A stretch of DNA of 64,000 bases from Paraburkholderia solisilvae (GCF_902859875.1 NZ_CADIKF010000031.1:21977-85976); one strand, 5' to 3'; positions 36,340 to 45,533 are shown, counted from the first letter of the stretch. A program made the numbers and translations. Notes: a model not told the origin generated them from the letters alone.

Positions 36340-39285
36340 ATGGAACATCACGCGCGAACCCAAAACGAGAAGCTCGAGGTCAAGACCACGACCTGCTACA
36401 TGTGCGCGTGCCGCTGCGGCATTCGCGTTCACCTGCGTGACGGAGAGGTGCGTTACATCGACGGCAACCCCGACCATCCGCTGAATCAGGGTGTGATTTG
36501 CGCCAAAGGGTCGTCGGGCATCATGAAGCAGTATTCGCCGGCGCGCCTCACGCAACCGCTGATGCGCAAGGCGAATGCGGAGCGCGGCACCGCGCAGTTC
36601 GAGCCGGTGTCGTGGGACGTCGCGCTCGACACGCTCGAAAAACGGCTTGCACATCTGCGTGCGACCGACCCGAAGCAATTCGCGCTGTTCACGGGCCGCG
36701 ACCAGATGCAGGCGCTGACCGGCCTGTTCGCGAAGCAGTACGGCACGCCGAACTACGCGGCGCATGGCGGTTTCTGCTCGGCGAATATGGCGGCCGGCAT
36801 GATCTATACGATCGGCGGCTCGTTCTGGGAATTCGGCGGACCGGATCTCGACAGCGCCAAGTTGTTCTTCATGATCGGCACCGCCGAAGACCACCACTCG
36901 AATCCGCTCAAGATCGCGCTTTCGAAATTCAAGCGCGCGGGCGGCCGATTTATCGCAATCAATCCGGTGCGCACCGGCTATGCGGCGATCGCCGACGAAT
37001 GGGTGCCGATTCGTCCGGGCACCGACGGCGCGCTCTTCATGGCGTTGATCCACGAGTTGTTCGCAACGGATAGCTACGATCACGAATTCGTTACGCGCTA
37101 CACGAATGCGGCCGACCTGCTCAACATGAACGAGCACAGCGACGAGTTCGGCCTCTTCGTGCGCGATCCGGATGCAGCCGAAAGCAACCCGCTGTTTCCG
37201 CAAAACCATCTGTGGTGGGACCAGCAAACCCAGCGCGCAGTGCTGCATCACATGTCTGGCGCGAAGCCCGCGCTCGAAGGCCGTTATACGCTCGACGACG
37301 GCACGCCGGTCACGCCGTCGTTTGCATTGCTGCGCGAACGCGCGGCTGAATGCACGCCCGAATGGGCCGCGCAGATCACCGGCATCTCCGCCGACACGAT
37401 CCGGCGTCTCGCGCGCGAGATGGCCGATACCGCACGCGATCACAAGATCACGCTGCCGATCCGCTGGACCGATGCATGGGGCCAGACACACGAGACGGTG
37501 ACCGGCAACCCGATTGCATTTCATGCGATGCGCGGCCTCGCTGCGCATTCGAACGGCTTCCAGTCGATTCGCGCGCTCGCGGTGCTGATGTCGATGCTCG
37601 GCACGATCGACCGGCCAGGCGGATTTCGTCACAAGTCGCCGTTTCCGCGTGCGGTGCCGCCGTCCGCAAAACCGCCGAACAGCCCGGACGCGGTGAAGCC
37701 GAACACGCCGCTGGCGACCGGGCCGCTCGGCTGGCCGGCCGCGCCTGAAGACCTGTTCGTCGACGAACACGGCGGCCCGGTGCGCATCGACAAGGCGTTC
37801 ACGTGGGAATACCCGCTCGCGGTGCACGGGCTGATGCATACGGTGATCACGAACGCGTGGCGCGGCGACCCGTATCCGATCGACACGCTGCTGATCTTCA
37901 TGGCCAACATGGCATGGAACTCGTCGATGAATACCGTCGAAGTGCGCAAGATGCTCGCCGACAAACACGAGAACGGCGAGTACAAGATTCCGTTTATCGT
38001 CGTATGCGACGCGTTCCAGTCGGAGATGACCGCATTTGCGGATCTGATCCTGCCGGACACGACTTACCTCGAGCGTCACGATGCGATGTCGATGCTCGAC
38101 CGGCCGATCTCCGAATTCGACGGGCCGGTCGATTCGGTGCGTGTGCCCGTCGTGCCGCCGACCGGCGAATGCAGGCCGTTCCAGGAAGTGTTGATCGAAC
38201 TCGGCAGCCGCCTGAAGCTGCCGGCTTTCACGAAGCCCGACGGCACGCGCAAGTATCGCGATTACCCGGACTTCATCGTCAATCACGAAACCGCGCCGGG
38301 CTCGGGGGTGGGTTTCCTGATCGGCTGGCGCGGCGAGGACGGCCGCGACGCGCTGGTCGGCAAGCCGAACCCGCGGCAGTGGGACGAGTACGCGAAACAC
38401 AACTGCGTGTTCCACTACACGCTGCCCGAAACGCTGCAGTACATGCGCGGCCAGAATGGTCCGTATCTGCAATTCGCGGTCGAAAAGGGTTTTCGCAAGT
38501 TTGCCGAGCCGATCGTGATCCAGCTTTATTCGGACGTCATGCAGAAGTTCCGTCTTGCCGCGCAAGGCAAGACGAAGGGGCGGCAGCCGCCTGAACATCT
38601 GCGCGAACGCGTCGCGCGGTATTTCGACCCGCTGCCGTTCTGGTACGCGCCGCTCGAACGCGACACGACGGACCTCGAGCGCTTCCCGCTCGCGGCGATC
38701 ACGCAGCGGCCGATGGCGATGTACCACTCGTGGGACTCGCAAAACGCATGGTTGCGGCAGATTCACGGCGAAAACTATCTGTTCATGAATCCGCGGATGG
38801 CGAGTGCGCAGGGCATAGAAGACGGCGGCTGGATTTACGTCGAGTCGCAATGGGGCAAGGTGCGCTGCATGGCGCGCTATAGCGAGGCGGTCGAACCCGG
38901 CACTGTGTGGACGTGGAATGCGATCGGCAAGGCGGCGGGCGCGTGGAATCTCGGTCCCGGCGCGAACGAATCGCAGCGCGGTTTCCTGCTGAACCATCTG
39001 ATTACCGACGAACTGCCGGCCGGCGCCGACTGCTCGGTGGCGGCGCACGGACCCATGCGCGTGTCGAACTCGGACCCGATTACAGGCCAGGCCGCGTGGT
39101 ATGACGTGCGCGTGCGGGTTTATCCGGCCGAAGCGGATGCGGATCATACATTGCCGCAATTCGCGCCGATGCAGTCGCTGCCGGGCTCGGTCGGCGTGGT
39201 CAAGCGCATCGTTCAAACCTATTTCGCGGGGCGCGGCGAATTCGCGGCGCGGTTGCGCCGCTCCGCCAAAGCAAAAGATATTTGA
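36340..39285 (+). CDS. soeA: Sulfite dehydrogenase (SoeABC-type) molybdopterin subunit
   Basis: A 981-residue DMSO-reductase-family catalytic subunit. The N-terminal [4Fe-4S] cluster ligands are C19, C22, C26 and C54 (CYMCACRC, GVICAKG). A likely molybdenum ligand is C146 in GGFCSANMAAGM. The molybdopterin-binding region contains FNMIGTAEDHHSNPLK-like and LILPDTTYLERHD segments. There is no Tat signal, so it is cytoplasmic, which agrees with SoeA and argues against periplasmic PsrA/PhsA. SoeABC oxidises sulfite to sulfate and feeds the quinone pool. The linked SuyAB would release sulfite. A GAGG site lies 6 nt before the ATG. Confidence 0.82.
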   Translation: MEHHARTQNEKLEVKTTTCYMCACRCGIRVHLRDGEVRYIDGNPDHPLNQGVICAKGSSGIMKQYSPARLTQPLMRKANAERGTAQFEPVSWDVALDTLEKRLAHLRATDPKQFALFTGRDQMQALTGLFAKQYGTPNYAAHGGFCSANMAAGMIYTIGGSFWEFGGPDLDSAKLFFMIGTAEDHHSNPLKIALSKFKRAGGRFIAINPVRTGYAAIADEWVPIRPGTDGALFMALIHELFATDSYDHEFVTRYTNAADLLNMNEHSDEFGLFVRDPDAAESNPLFPQNHLWWDQQTQRAVLHHMSGAKPALEGRYTLDDGTPVTPSFALLRERAAECTPEWAAQITGISADTIRRLAREMADTARDHKITLPIRWTDAWGQTHETVTGNPIAFHAMRGLAAHSNGFQSIRALAVLMSMLGTIDRPGGFRHKSPFPRAVPPSAKPPNSPDAVKPNTPLATGPLGWPAAPEDLFVDEHGGPVRIDKAFTWEYPLAVHGLMHTVITNAWRGDPYPIDTLLIFMANMAWNSSMNTVEVRKMLADKHENGEYKIPFIVVCDAFQSEMTAFADLILPDTTYLERHDAMSMLDRPISEFDGPVDSVRVPVVPPTGECRPFQEVLIELGSRLKLPAFTKPDGTRKYRDYPDFIVNHETAPGSGVGFLIGWRGEDGRDALVGKPNPRQWDEYAKHNCVFHYTLPETLQYMRGQNGPYLQFAVEKGFRKFAEPIVIQLYSDVMQKFRLAAQGKTKGRQPPEHLRERVARYFDPLPFWYAPLERDTTDLERFPLAAITQRPMAMYHSWDSQNAWLRQIHGENYLFMNPRMASAQGIEDGGWIYVESQWGKVRCMARYSEAVEPGTVWTWNAIGKAAGAWNLGPGANESQRGFLLNHLITDELPAGADCSVAAHGPMRVSNSDPITGQAAWYDVRVRVYPAEADADHTLPQFAPMQSLPGSVGVVKRIVQTYFAGRGEFAARLRRSAKAKDI

Positions 39286-39295
39286 GGAGCACACG

Positions 39296-40033
39296 ATGAC
39301 CCAGATGGCGCTTGTGATCGATCTGAACGTGTGTGTGGGATGCCACGCCTGCGTGACGAGCTGCAAGGAATGGAACACGTCCGGCGAAGCGGGGAGCCTG
39401 TCGGATTTGCGTCCGTACGATGCCGATCCGTCCGGCACTTTCTTCAACCGTGTGCAGACGTTCGAAGCCGGCGAGTTTCCGCTGGCCGACACGATTCACT
39501 TTCCGAAATCGTGCCTGCACTGCGAGGATCCGCCGTGCGTGCCGGTCTGTCCGACCGGCGCGAGCTACAAGCGCAAGGAAGACGGCCTCGTGCTGGTCGA
39601 TTTCGACCGGTGCATCGGTTGCAAGTACTGCTCGTGGGCGTGCCCGTACGGCGCGCGCGAGCTCGATGAAGCGCGCAAGGAAATGACCAAGTGCACGCTG
39701 TGCGCGGACCGCATTCATAACGAGACGCTGCCGGAGCGCGATCGCAAGCCCGCCTGCGTGCTCGCGTGTCCGACATCGGCGCGGCTCTTCGGCGATATTC
39801 ACGACCCCGAGTCGGTCGTCTCGAAGGCGATCCGCGAGCGCGGGGGGTATCAGCTGATGCCGGAATGGGGCACGCGGCCCGCCAACCATTATTTGCCGCG
39901 CCAGAAGACGACCGCATGCGGCAGCGGCGCGTGCTCGTGCGGCTCGACGACGGAAGGCGCAGCGGATGTTGTTCCGGCGGCCGAGTTCGAGCACGGACTC
40001 GTCGACCTCGCGTCGATGGCCACGCGCATTTGA
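39296..40033 (+). CDS. soeB: Sulfite dehydrogenase (SoeABC-type) iron-sulfur subunit
   Basis: A 245-residue protein with several ferredoxin-type cysteine groups: CVGCHACVTSCKEWN, CLHCEDPPCVPVCPTGA, CIGCKYCSWACPYGARE and CTLCADRI...CVLACPTSA. That fits four [4Fe-4S] clusters passing electrons from SoeA to the membrane subunit. The C-terminus has an unusual Cys-rich CGSGACSCGSTT stretch whose role is unclear. GAGGAG upstream overlaps the soeA stop region, so the genes are tightly coupled. Confidence 0.85.
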   Translation: MTQMALVIDLNVCVGCHACVTSCKEWNTSGEAGSLSDLRPYDADPSGTFFNRVQTFEAGEFPLADTIHFPKSCLHCEDPPCVPVCPTGASYKRKEDGLVLVDFDRCIGCKYCSWACPYGARELDEARKEMTKCTLCADRIHNETLPERDRKPACVLACPTSARLFGDIHDPESVVSKAIRERGGYQLMPEWGTRPANHYLPRQKTTACGSGACSCGSTTEGAADVVPAAEFEHGLVDLASMATRI

Positions 40034-40076
40034 CGGACGCGCGGCGCGCGCGAAACGATTCGGGGGACTCCACATC

Positions 40077-41027
40077 ATGAATCCGGCTTTTTCGGTTGTA
40101 TTTCTCACTACGTTGATCGGCGCGGGACAAGGGCTGATGATCGCGCTCTTCGGTGTCGAACTCACCGCGCAGCTCGGCTTCGTCGCGATGCCGCCGCAGG
40201 CATTCTTCATCGCCGGCGCGGCGCTGTCGGTCGTGCTCGGCACGCTTGGGCTCTTCGCATCGTTTTTCCATCTCGGGCATCCGGAGCGCGCATGGCGCGC
40301 GATCGCGATGTGGCGCACGTCCTGGCTGTCGCGCGAATGTCTGGCCTTGCCGGTGTTTCTCGCCTGCGCATTCGCGTATGGCGTCGCGCATGTGCTGGGC
40401 GCGTCGTATTCGTTTGCGCTCGGCGTGCTCGGTGTGCTCGCGAGCGGCGTGCTGTTCGTGTGCACGTCGATGATCTACGCGTGTTTGCGTTTTCTGCAGG
40501 AATGGGCCACCCCGCTGACAATGGTCAACTTCGTGCTGCTCGGCTGCGCATCGGGCTTTACGCTGGCGACCGCGAGCGCCGTGTGGTGCGCGCCGGCGCT
40601 GGTGCCGGGGTTGGCGGTGTGCGCCTGCGTGCTGACGCTTGCGGGGTGTTTGGCGCGCATCGCGTCGCTCAGGCGCAATGCACGCTTGCGGCCGAAATCG
40701 ACGGTGCAAAGCGCGACCGGCATTCACGCGGCGAAGCTTGTGCAGAAGTCGCGTGGCTTCACCGCAGGCGCGTTCAATCTGCGCGAGTTCTTTCACGGCA
40801 AGACGCCGCAAACCTTGCAGCGCATCAAGTGGACATTCCTGATCGCCGCCTTTCCGGTGCCGTTCGTGCTGATTGCGTGGGGCGGCAGTGCCGGTTCGAT
40901 TGCGCTTTCGGCCGCTTTGCTGTGTGCTGCGTGTGCGATCCAGTATGCGGGGCTGGTTGCCGAACGCTGGTTCTTCTTTGCCGAAGCGCGTCACCCGCAG
41001 AACCTCTATTACCGGCAGGCTGCGTAA
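40077..41027 (+). CDS. soeC: Sulfite dehydrogenase (SoeABC-type) membrane anchor, DmsC-like
   Basis: A 316-residue protein with about eight transmembrane helices, of the DmsC/NrfD-like anchor type: FSVVFLTTLIGAGQGLMIALFG, FASFFHLGHPERAWRAI, MWRTSWLSRE and VAERWFFFAEARHPQNLYY. DmsC-type subunits hold SoeAB on the cytoplasmic membrane face and pass electrons to quinone. GGGGGACT lies upstream of the ATG. It ends the soeABC operon. Confidence 0.83.
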   Translation: MNPAFSVVFLTTLIGAGQGLMIALFGVELTAQLGFVAMPPQAFFIAGAALSVVLGTLGLFASFFHLGHPERAWRAIAMWRTSWLSRECLALPVFLACAFAYGVAHVLGASYSFALGVLGVLASGVLFVCTSMIYACLRFLQEWATPLTMVNFVLLGCASGFTLATASAVWCAPALVPGLAVCACVLTLAGCLARIASLRRNARLRPKSTVQSATGIHAAKLVQKSRGFTAGAFNLREFFHGKTPQTLQRIKWTFLIAAFPVPFVLIAWGGSAGSIALSAALLCAACAIQYAGLVAERWFFFAEARHPQNLYYRQAA

Positions 41028-41121
41028 GCAAAAACGGCCATCCGCCGCGCTGCCGGCTCGCATGAGCCGGTGCGCCGCAAACCGCTCCAGGACGCCATTA
41101 CACGAAATTATCACCCTCCCG

Positions 41122-41156
41122 TATAATTACACAGGTCGCTGATAATTCTGTGTAAT
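41122..41156 (+). promoter_or_regulatory. TATAAT -10 box overlapping a perfect 9-bp inverted repeat
   Basis: A consensus -10 (TATAAT, 41122-41127) runs into ATTACACAG (41126-41134), mirrored by CTGTGTAAT (41148-41156) after 13 bp. The second arm ends 2 bp before the ATG of the ATPase gene. The transcript would start inside the repeat and have almost no leader, and a dimeric repressor could cover both promoter and start codon. No Shine-Dalgarno site is visible. The -35 (TTACAC near 41098) is weak. Confidence 0.6.
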
Positions 41157-41158
41157 CC

Positions 41159-42292
41159 ATGAAGCTGACCGAGCTCTGGCACTTCCCTCGTCCCGATCTG
41201 GCGCATGCCTATCTGGCTGCGTTGAACTCCGGCGTCCTCGCGTCGCTGACCATTTTCGCGCCGCGGCGAACCGGCAAAACAGTGTTCCTACGGCAGGATC
41301 TGACGCCGGCAGCCCAACAGATGGGCTACCTGGTTGTCTATGCGGATCTTTGGCAAACCCGGCAAACGCCGGGGGCTGCACTGGTTCACGCACTGGAGGT
41401 GGCACACCAGCCCGACACGCTTGCCGGGAAGCTGAAAGCGCGGCTGGCGCCTTCGGTCAAGGCGCTAAAGGGCAAAGCGGAAATTGCCGGTACGTCCATT
41501 GAAGGTTCCATCGAACTGAAGGAAGACAAAAAGCTCGCCGCGGCCAACATGGCGTTGCGCCTGGACGAAATGCTCGGTGATCTGACGCGGCGCAAGCCCG
41601 TGCTGCTGCTGGTCGACGAAGCGCAATCGCTCGGCCGAAGCGAAGAAGGCGAAGATGTTGCACGTGCGCTGCGTACCGCGTTGACCCGGCATAAGGACAA
41701 GCTTCGCGTTGTCTTCACCGGGTCCTCACGGACCCAGCTGGGGCACGTTTTTACGGACACGCGCGCACCGCTCTATTCAGCGGCGAACCCATTGCAGGAC
41801 TTTCCGCTGCTCGACGATGCGTTCGTGCAATTCGTCGCGAGCCGGTTTGCTGCGGCAACCTCTCGCAAACTGAACATACGTAAGGCCAAAGCGGCGTTCG
41901 AGCAGTTTCACCGCCGGCCGGAACCGCTGCTCGAAGTCGCTATCACGCTGATGATGCAGCCGAAAATGTCGTTTGACGCCGCCGTGACGCTCCAGCTCGA
42001 AAAGCTGGCCGGCGCGGAGGGCCACGAGGCGACATGGCATACGTTAAGCGCGCTGGAACGCATGCTGGTCCGCGAGATCGCGGGCAATCCGGGCTTCCGG
42101 CCTTTCTCGCGAGATTCGCTCGCGGTTTTCAAAAAGAGATTGGGCGTGGCGACGCTGGGCGCGACACACATTCAACGTGCGCTATCGCGGCTTGCCGGAA
42201 AAAATATCGTGCTCAAGTCGCCGCGAGACGCGTACGAGTTCGAAAACGAAAATTTCGGCACGTGGGTACGTAATATTGCCGACGCGCCCTGA
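41159..42292 (+). CDS. Stand-alone AAA/STAND-type ATPase
   Basis: A 377-residue ATPase. Walker A is the variant APRRTGKT (residues 34-41) and Walker B is VLLLVDEAQ (148-156), followed by an R-finger-like FTGSSRTQLGH (sensor 1 region). The C-terminal ~120 residues look like a winged-helix domain (FSRDSLAVFKKRLGVATLGATHIQRALSRLAGKNIVLKSP). Family members of this archaeal-ATPase-like type are poorly characterised. It sits between soeABC and the complex II-like operon, has its own AT-rich promoter-operator, and looks less GC-rich than its neighbours, so it may be a later insertion. Confidence 0.7.
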   Translation: MKLTELWHFPRPDLAHAYLAALNSGVLASLTIFAPRRTGKTVFLRQDLTPAAQQMGYLVVYADLWQTRQTPGAALVHALEVAHQPDTLAGKLKARLAPSVKALKGKAEIAGTSIEGSIELKEDKKLAAANMALRLDEMLGDLTRRKPVLLLVDEAQSLGRSEEGEDVARALRTALTRHKDKLRVVFTGSSRTQLGHVFTDTRAPLYSAANPLQDFPLLDDAFVQFVASRFAAATSRKLNIRKAKAAFEQFHRRPEPLLEVAITLMMQPKMSFDAAVTLQLEKLAGAEGHEATWHTLSALERMLVREIAGNPGFRPFSRDSLAVFKKRLGVATLGATHIQRALSRLAGKNIVLKSPRDAYEFENENFGTWVRNIADAP

Positions 42293-42426
42293 ACAGCGAC
42301 CCGCGCCCTCCCGAAAACTGCCCTGCCGCGTCGAGCACAAGAATTTCTTAAGCTTGCCGCAAAAATCTTTGGCTTTCAGTCATCGCGCGCGCATCTTAGA
42401 CTGGCCTCGCCATCACGCGAACCAGA

Positions 42427-43170
42427 ATGATCAGGATGCAAAGCGCAACCCCCACGCAACTCAAGGTGAACGTCTGGCGCGGTGCGGACGAAGGCGAGTT
42501 TCAGCGCTTTGACGTGCCGCGCATGGAGAGCCAGACGGTTCTCGACGTCGTCATTCACATTCAGCGCCGTCTCGACGCGACGTTGTCGTATCGCTTCGCA
42601 TGCCGGGTCGGCATGTGCGGCTCATGCGCGATGACGGTCAATGGTCGCGCGCGCTGGACTTGCCGCACGCACGTGACAAAAGTGCTGCATCACGCGGACG
42701 ACGTGCTCGAAATCGCGCCGCTCAACCACTTGCCGGTGGTGAAGGATCTCGCCGTCGACATGACAGATTTCTTCGATAAATGGCGCGACGCGAAAGGCTA
42801 TTTCGCCGGCCGGCGCACCCGCGCGGAGCCGGTCGCGCGCGTCGATCCCGCAACTGCTGCGCGCAAGGCCGCCGACGCGGGCATCGAATGCATCGGTTGC
42901 GGTGTCTGCTATGCGAGCTGCGACGTCGTTGCGTGGAATCCCGATTATCTCGGCCCGGCGGCACTCAATCGCGCGTGGACGCTCGTCAACGATGTGCGTG
43001 ACACGCAGCAACAAGCGCGCATCGCTGCGGTATCGAACGATGCGGGCTGCCAGTCGTGTCATACGCTCGGCTCGTGCACGGAACGCTGTCCGAAGTCGAT
43101 CGCGCCAACCGCCAGCATCGCGGGGCTGAAACGCCTGAACGGCAAGGCGCCGCAAGGAGCACCCGAATGA
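42427..43170 (+). CDS. Succinate dehydrogenase/fumarate reductase-like iron-sulfur subunit
   Basis: A 247-residue SdhB/FrdB homologue. The [2Fe-2S] ligands lie in CRVGMCGSCAMTVNGRARWTC, the [4Fe-4S] ligands in CIGCGVCYASCD, and the [3Fe-4S] group in CQSCHTLGSCTERCPKSI. WNPDYLGPAALNRAW matches the SdhB NPD...GPA region. It would carry electrons from the flavoprotein at 45.5 kb to the membrane anchor. It opens a six-gene operon; the next gene overlaps its stop (ATGA). A second ATG at 42436 is possible as start. Its link with sulfonate genes suggests a substrate other than succinate. Confidence 0.85.
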   Translation: MIRMQSATPTQLKVNVWRGADEGEFQRFDVPRMESQTVLDVVIHIQRRLDATLSYRFACRVGMCGSCAMTVNGRARWTCRTHVTKVLHHADDVLEIAPLNHLPVVKDLAVDMTDFFDKWRDAKGYFAGRRTRAEPVARVDPATAARKAADAGIECIGCGVCYASCDVVAWNPDYLGPAALNRAWTLVNDVRDTQQQARIAAVSNDAGCQSCHTLGSCTERCPKSIAPTASIAGLKRLNGKAPQGAPE

Positions 43171-43508
43171 AGGCGGCGGTAAGCGGCTGGCGCGTACAGC
43201 GCATGTCGGCGACGGTGCTCGCGCTTTGCGTGAGCGTGCATCTGGTCACGATGATCGTCGTCGCGCACGGCGGCCTTTCCGCGGGGGCGATACTCGCACG
43301 TCTGCACGGCAACGCGGTGTGGGGTGTGTTTTACGCGGTATTCGTACTGGCGGCCGCCGCACACGTACCGGTCGGCCTGCGGCGCATTGCCGAGGAATGG
43401 CTCGGCTGGCGCGGCGCGAGCGTGTTTGCGCTTAGCGTGCTGATCGGCCTGATGCTCGCAATCGCCGGCCTGCGCGCGGTCTTTGCGCTGACCGGAGGGC
43501 CGCTATGA
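43167..43508 (+). CDS. Complex II-like membrane anchor subunit 1
   Basis: A 113-residue membrane protein with three helices (about 13-35, 50-72, 80-105). RMSATVLALCVSVHLVTM and AAAHVPVGLRRIAEEWLGWRG have histidines placed like the haem ligands of SdhC/SdhD. AAGGAG lies before the ATG, which overlaps the previous stop; its own stop overlaps the next start (ATGA). With the next gene it should form the cytochrome b-type quinone-binding anchor. Confidence 0.75.
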   Translation: MKAAVSGWRVQRMSATVLALCVSVHLVTMIVVAHGGLSAGAILARLHGNAVWGVFYAVFVLAAAAHVPVGLRRIAEEWLGWRGASVFALSVLIGLMLAIAGLRAVFALTGGPL

Positions 43509-43915
43509 GCGAACTCGATGCTGCGCGGAGCGGCGCCGCCGCAGGCCCGCGCAAGACACCGGGGCGGCGTGCCGACGCACGTGCGCGCAATCATCCCGCG
43601 TGGTGGGCGTTTCTCGTGCACCGTCTTTCCGGGCTTGCGCTCGCGCTCTTTCTGCCGATGCACTTCTGGGCGCTCGGCACCGCATTGCACGGCGCCGCGG
43701 CGTTCGATTCGTTTCTCGCGGTCACGCGGCAGCCGGCGTTCGTGTTCGCCGAATGGGGGCTTGTCACGCTGCTTGCCGCGCATCTGATCGGCGGCGTGCG
43801 CATTCTGTTGATCGAATACCGGCCGTGGAGCGGCCTGCGCAAGGATCTGATCGCGGCGACCGCAGGTGGTGCGCTGGTAATCGGCCTCGCGTTCGCGCTG
43901 TCGCTGACGTTGTGA
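43505..43915 (+). CDS. Complex II-like membrane anchor subunit 2 (SdhC type)
   Basis: A 136-residue protein with three transmembrane helices. WWAFLVHRLSGLALALFLPMHFWALG matches the S/HRxSG quinone-site motif of SdhC, and AAHLIGGVRILLIEYRPW matches the second helix with the haem-ligand histidine and GxRxL motif. The first ~28 residues are a hydrophilic Ala/Arg-rich extension. It is translationally coupled to the gene before. Confidence 0.8.
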   Translation: MSELDAARSGAAAGPRKTPGRRADARARNHPAWWAFLVHRLSGLALALFLPMHFWALGTALHGAAAFDSFLAVTRQPAFVFAEWGLVTLLAAHLIGGVRILLIEYRPWSGLRKDLIAATAGGALVIGLAFALSLTL

Positions 43916-43975
43916 CGCTTATCCGCTAAAAAGCCATCAGATGCGCCTGCGCAGCGGCGCGACGGAGACCACCCG

Positions 43976-44845
43976 ATGGACATGCAGCAAGTCGAAGAAG
44001 TCGCGAAGCAGCTCTATATTCGCGCATTGAAGCAACTGCCGCCGGATATCAAGGATGGCATTGCGCGCCTCGAGCACGCGGAAACCGACGATACCGCGCG
44101 CCGTGTGCTCGGCATCATGCGCACCAATATCGGCGTGGCGGAAAGCGAAGACAACCTGCTGTGCCAGGATACCGGCCTGCCGATCTACAACGTGACGATC
44201 GGCGCCGGTGTCGCGCTGGACGGCGTCGCGCTGAAAGAAGCGATCCGGCGCGGCTGCGAACGCGCGACGCGCGAGCATCCGTTGCGCTCGTCGGTCGTGC
44301 ATCCGCTCACGCGGCAAAACGAGCAGACGTCATGCGGCCCGCTGATGCCGGCGATTCACATCGACTTCGATTCGACCGCCGATACGCTCGTGATCGAAAT
44401 GATCCCGAAGGGCAGCGGCTCCGAGAACAACTCGTTTCTGAAGATGGCGACACCGGCGGACGGCATCGATGCAATCAAGCGCTTTGTGATCGACTGTGTG
44501 ATCGACGCCGGCGGCAAGACGTGCCCGCCGACCATTGTCGGCGTCGGTGTCGGCGGCACGTCGGACCTGTGCGTATGGCTCGCGAAGCGCGCGGCGACGC
44601 GCGCGCTCGGCACACGCAACCACGACCCGCATGCAGCCGCGCTCGAAGCACAACTGTCGGCCGCGGTGAATCAACTGGGCGTGGGCCCGCAAGGGCTCGG
44701 CGGCGACGCGACCGCGTTTGCCGTACACGTCGAGCTGGCCGCGACGCACATCACGATGAATCCGGTCGCAGTGAACATGCAATGCCACTCGGCGCGTCGC
44801 GCACGCGCGACGCTCGCGCGCGGCGAAGTCGAATACGGCTATTGA
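43976..44845 (+). CDS. Class I fumarase/tartrate dehydratase-type hydro-lyase, alpha subunit
   Basis: A 289-residue TtdA/FumA-N type subunit. The three [4Fe-4S] ligands are C63 (LLCQDTG), C183 (KTCPPTIVGVGVGGT) and C270 (NMQCHSARRARA). IPKGSGSENNSFLKM is the family substrate region. Such enzymes add water across a trans double bond to give a 2-hydroxy acid, as fumarase does, or dehydrate tartrate. The gene is placed inside an operon for a complex II-like enzyme, so its substrate is probably the unsaturated product of that dehydrogenase. Confidence 0.85.
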   Translation: MDMQQVEEVAKQLYIRALKQLPPDIKDGIARLEHAETDDTARRVLGIMRTNIGVAESEDNLLCQDTGLPIYNVTIGAGVALDGVALKEAIRRGCERATREHPLRSSVVHPLTRQNEQTSCGPLMPAIHIDFDSTADTLVIEMIPKGSGSENNSFLKMATPADGIDAIKRFVIDCVIDAGGKTCPPTIVGVGVGGTSDLCVWLAKRAATRALGTRNHDPHAAALEAQLSAAVNQLGVGPQGLGGDATAFAVHVELAATHITMNPVAVNMQCHSARRARATLARGEVEYGY

Positions 44846-44874
44846 CGGACGCCGGGGGCGAGGAGACCCCACCC

Positions 44875-45486
44875 ATGACACATCACAACCTGCAAACGCC
44901 CGTTACCGAAGCGCAGATTCGCACATTGACGATCGGCGACATGGTGACGCTGACCGGCACGCTGTTCGGCATTCGTGACGCCACGCAAATTCATATGTTC
45001 GACCGCGGCCGCAAGACGCGCTTCGATCTGAATGGTCACGCGGTGATTCACACCGCGCCGAACGTGCGCCGCGTGCCGGTATCGGACGCCAATCCGGCGG
45101 GCTACGAACCGATCTGCGTCGGCACGACCACCTCGATGCGCATGGAGCGCTTTACCGAACCGTTGATGGCGCAATACGGCGTGCGCATCGTGATCGGCAA
45201 GGGCGGGCTCGCGCAGGGTTCAGCCGATGCGTTCGCGAAGCACGGCGGCGTGTATCTGGCGATCGTCGGCGGCACCGCGGCGCTCGAGACCACGTGGATC
45301 GAGCAGATTGAAGACGTCGATCTCGACGACCTGAACCCCGAATCGCTATGGCGTTTCAGGATCGGCGAATTCGGCCCGCTGCTGGTCGCGATGGATAGCC
45401 ACGACGGCAGCGTCTATACGACAGTGCAACAGAATACCCAGGCCAGGCGCGACAAGGTGCTCGCGTCGCTCGGCGTGCGTTCGTAG
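44875..45486 (+). CDS. Class I fumarase/tartrate dehydratase-type hydro-lyase, beta subunit
   Basis: A 203-residue TtdB/FumA-C type subunit. LTGTLFGIRDATQIHMFDRG, YEPICVGTTTSMRMERFTEPLMAQYGVRIVIGKGGLAQG and YLAIVGGTAALETTWIEQIEDVDLDDLNPESLWRF are the family blocks, including the TTSxRM substrate-binding stretch and the GKGG loop. It forms the active hydro-lyase with the alpha subunit just upstream. GAGGAG is 9 nt before the ATG. Confidence 0.85.
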   Translation: MTHHNLQTPVTEAQIRTLTIGDMVTLTGTLFGIRDATQIHMFDRGRKTRFDLNGHAVIHTAPNVRRVPVSDANPAGYEPICVGTTTSMRMERFTEPLMAQYGVRIVIGKGGLAQGSADAFAKHGGVYLAIVGGTAALETTWIEQIEDVDLDDLNPESLWRFRIGEFGPLLVAMDSHDGSVYTTVQQNTQARRDKVLASLGVRS

Positions 45487-45533
45487 CCGAAGGCAAACGC
45501 CGATCGAACCCGCCACCGCCGGAGCACACGCAC

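Noticed and set aside
34936..39492. Very long open frame (over 1500 codons) antisense to soeA and the deacylase gene
   Set aside because: Its translation is rich in Arg, His and Val without domains, and it mirrors the codon bias of well-supported plus-strand genes. High GC removes stop codons from antisense frames.
36340..41027. Reading the molybdoenzyme operon as polysulfide, thiosulfate or DMSO reductase
   Set aside because: The catalytic subunit lacks a Tat signal, so the complex faces the cytoplasm, and the neighbours release or export sulfite. SoeABC fits better. A formate dehydrogenase role is also less likely, as there are no accessory fdh genes.
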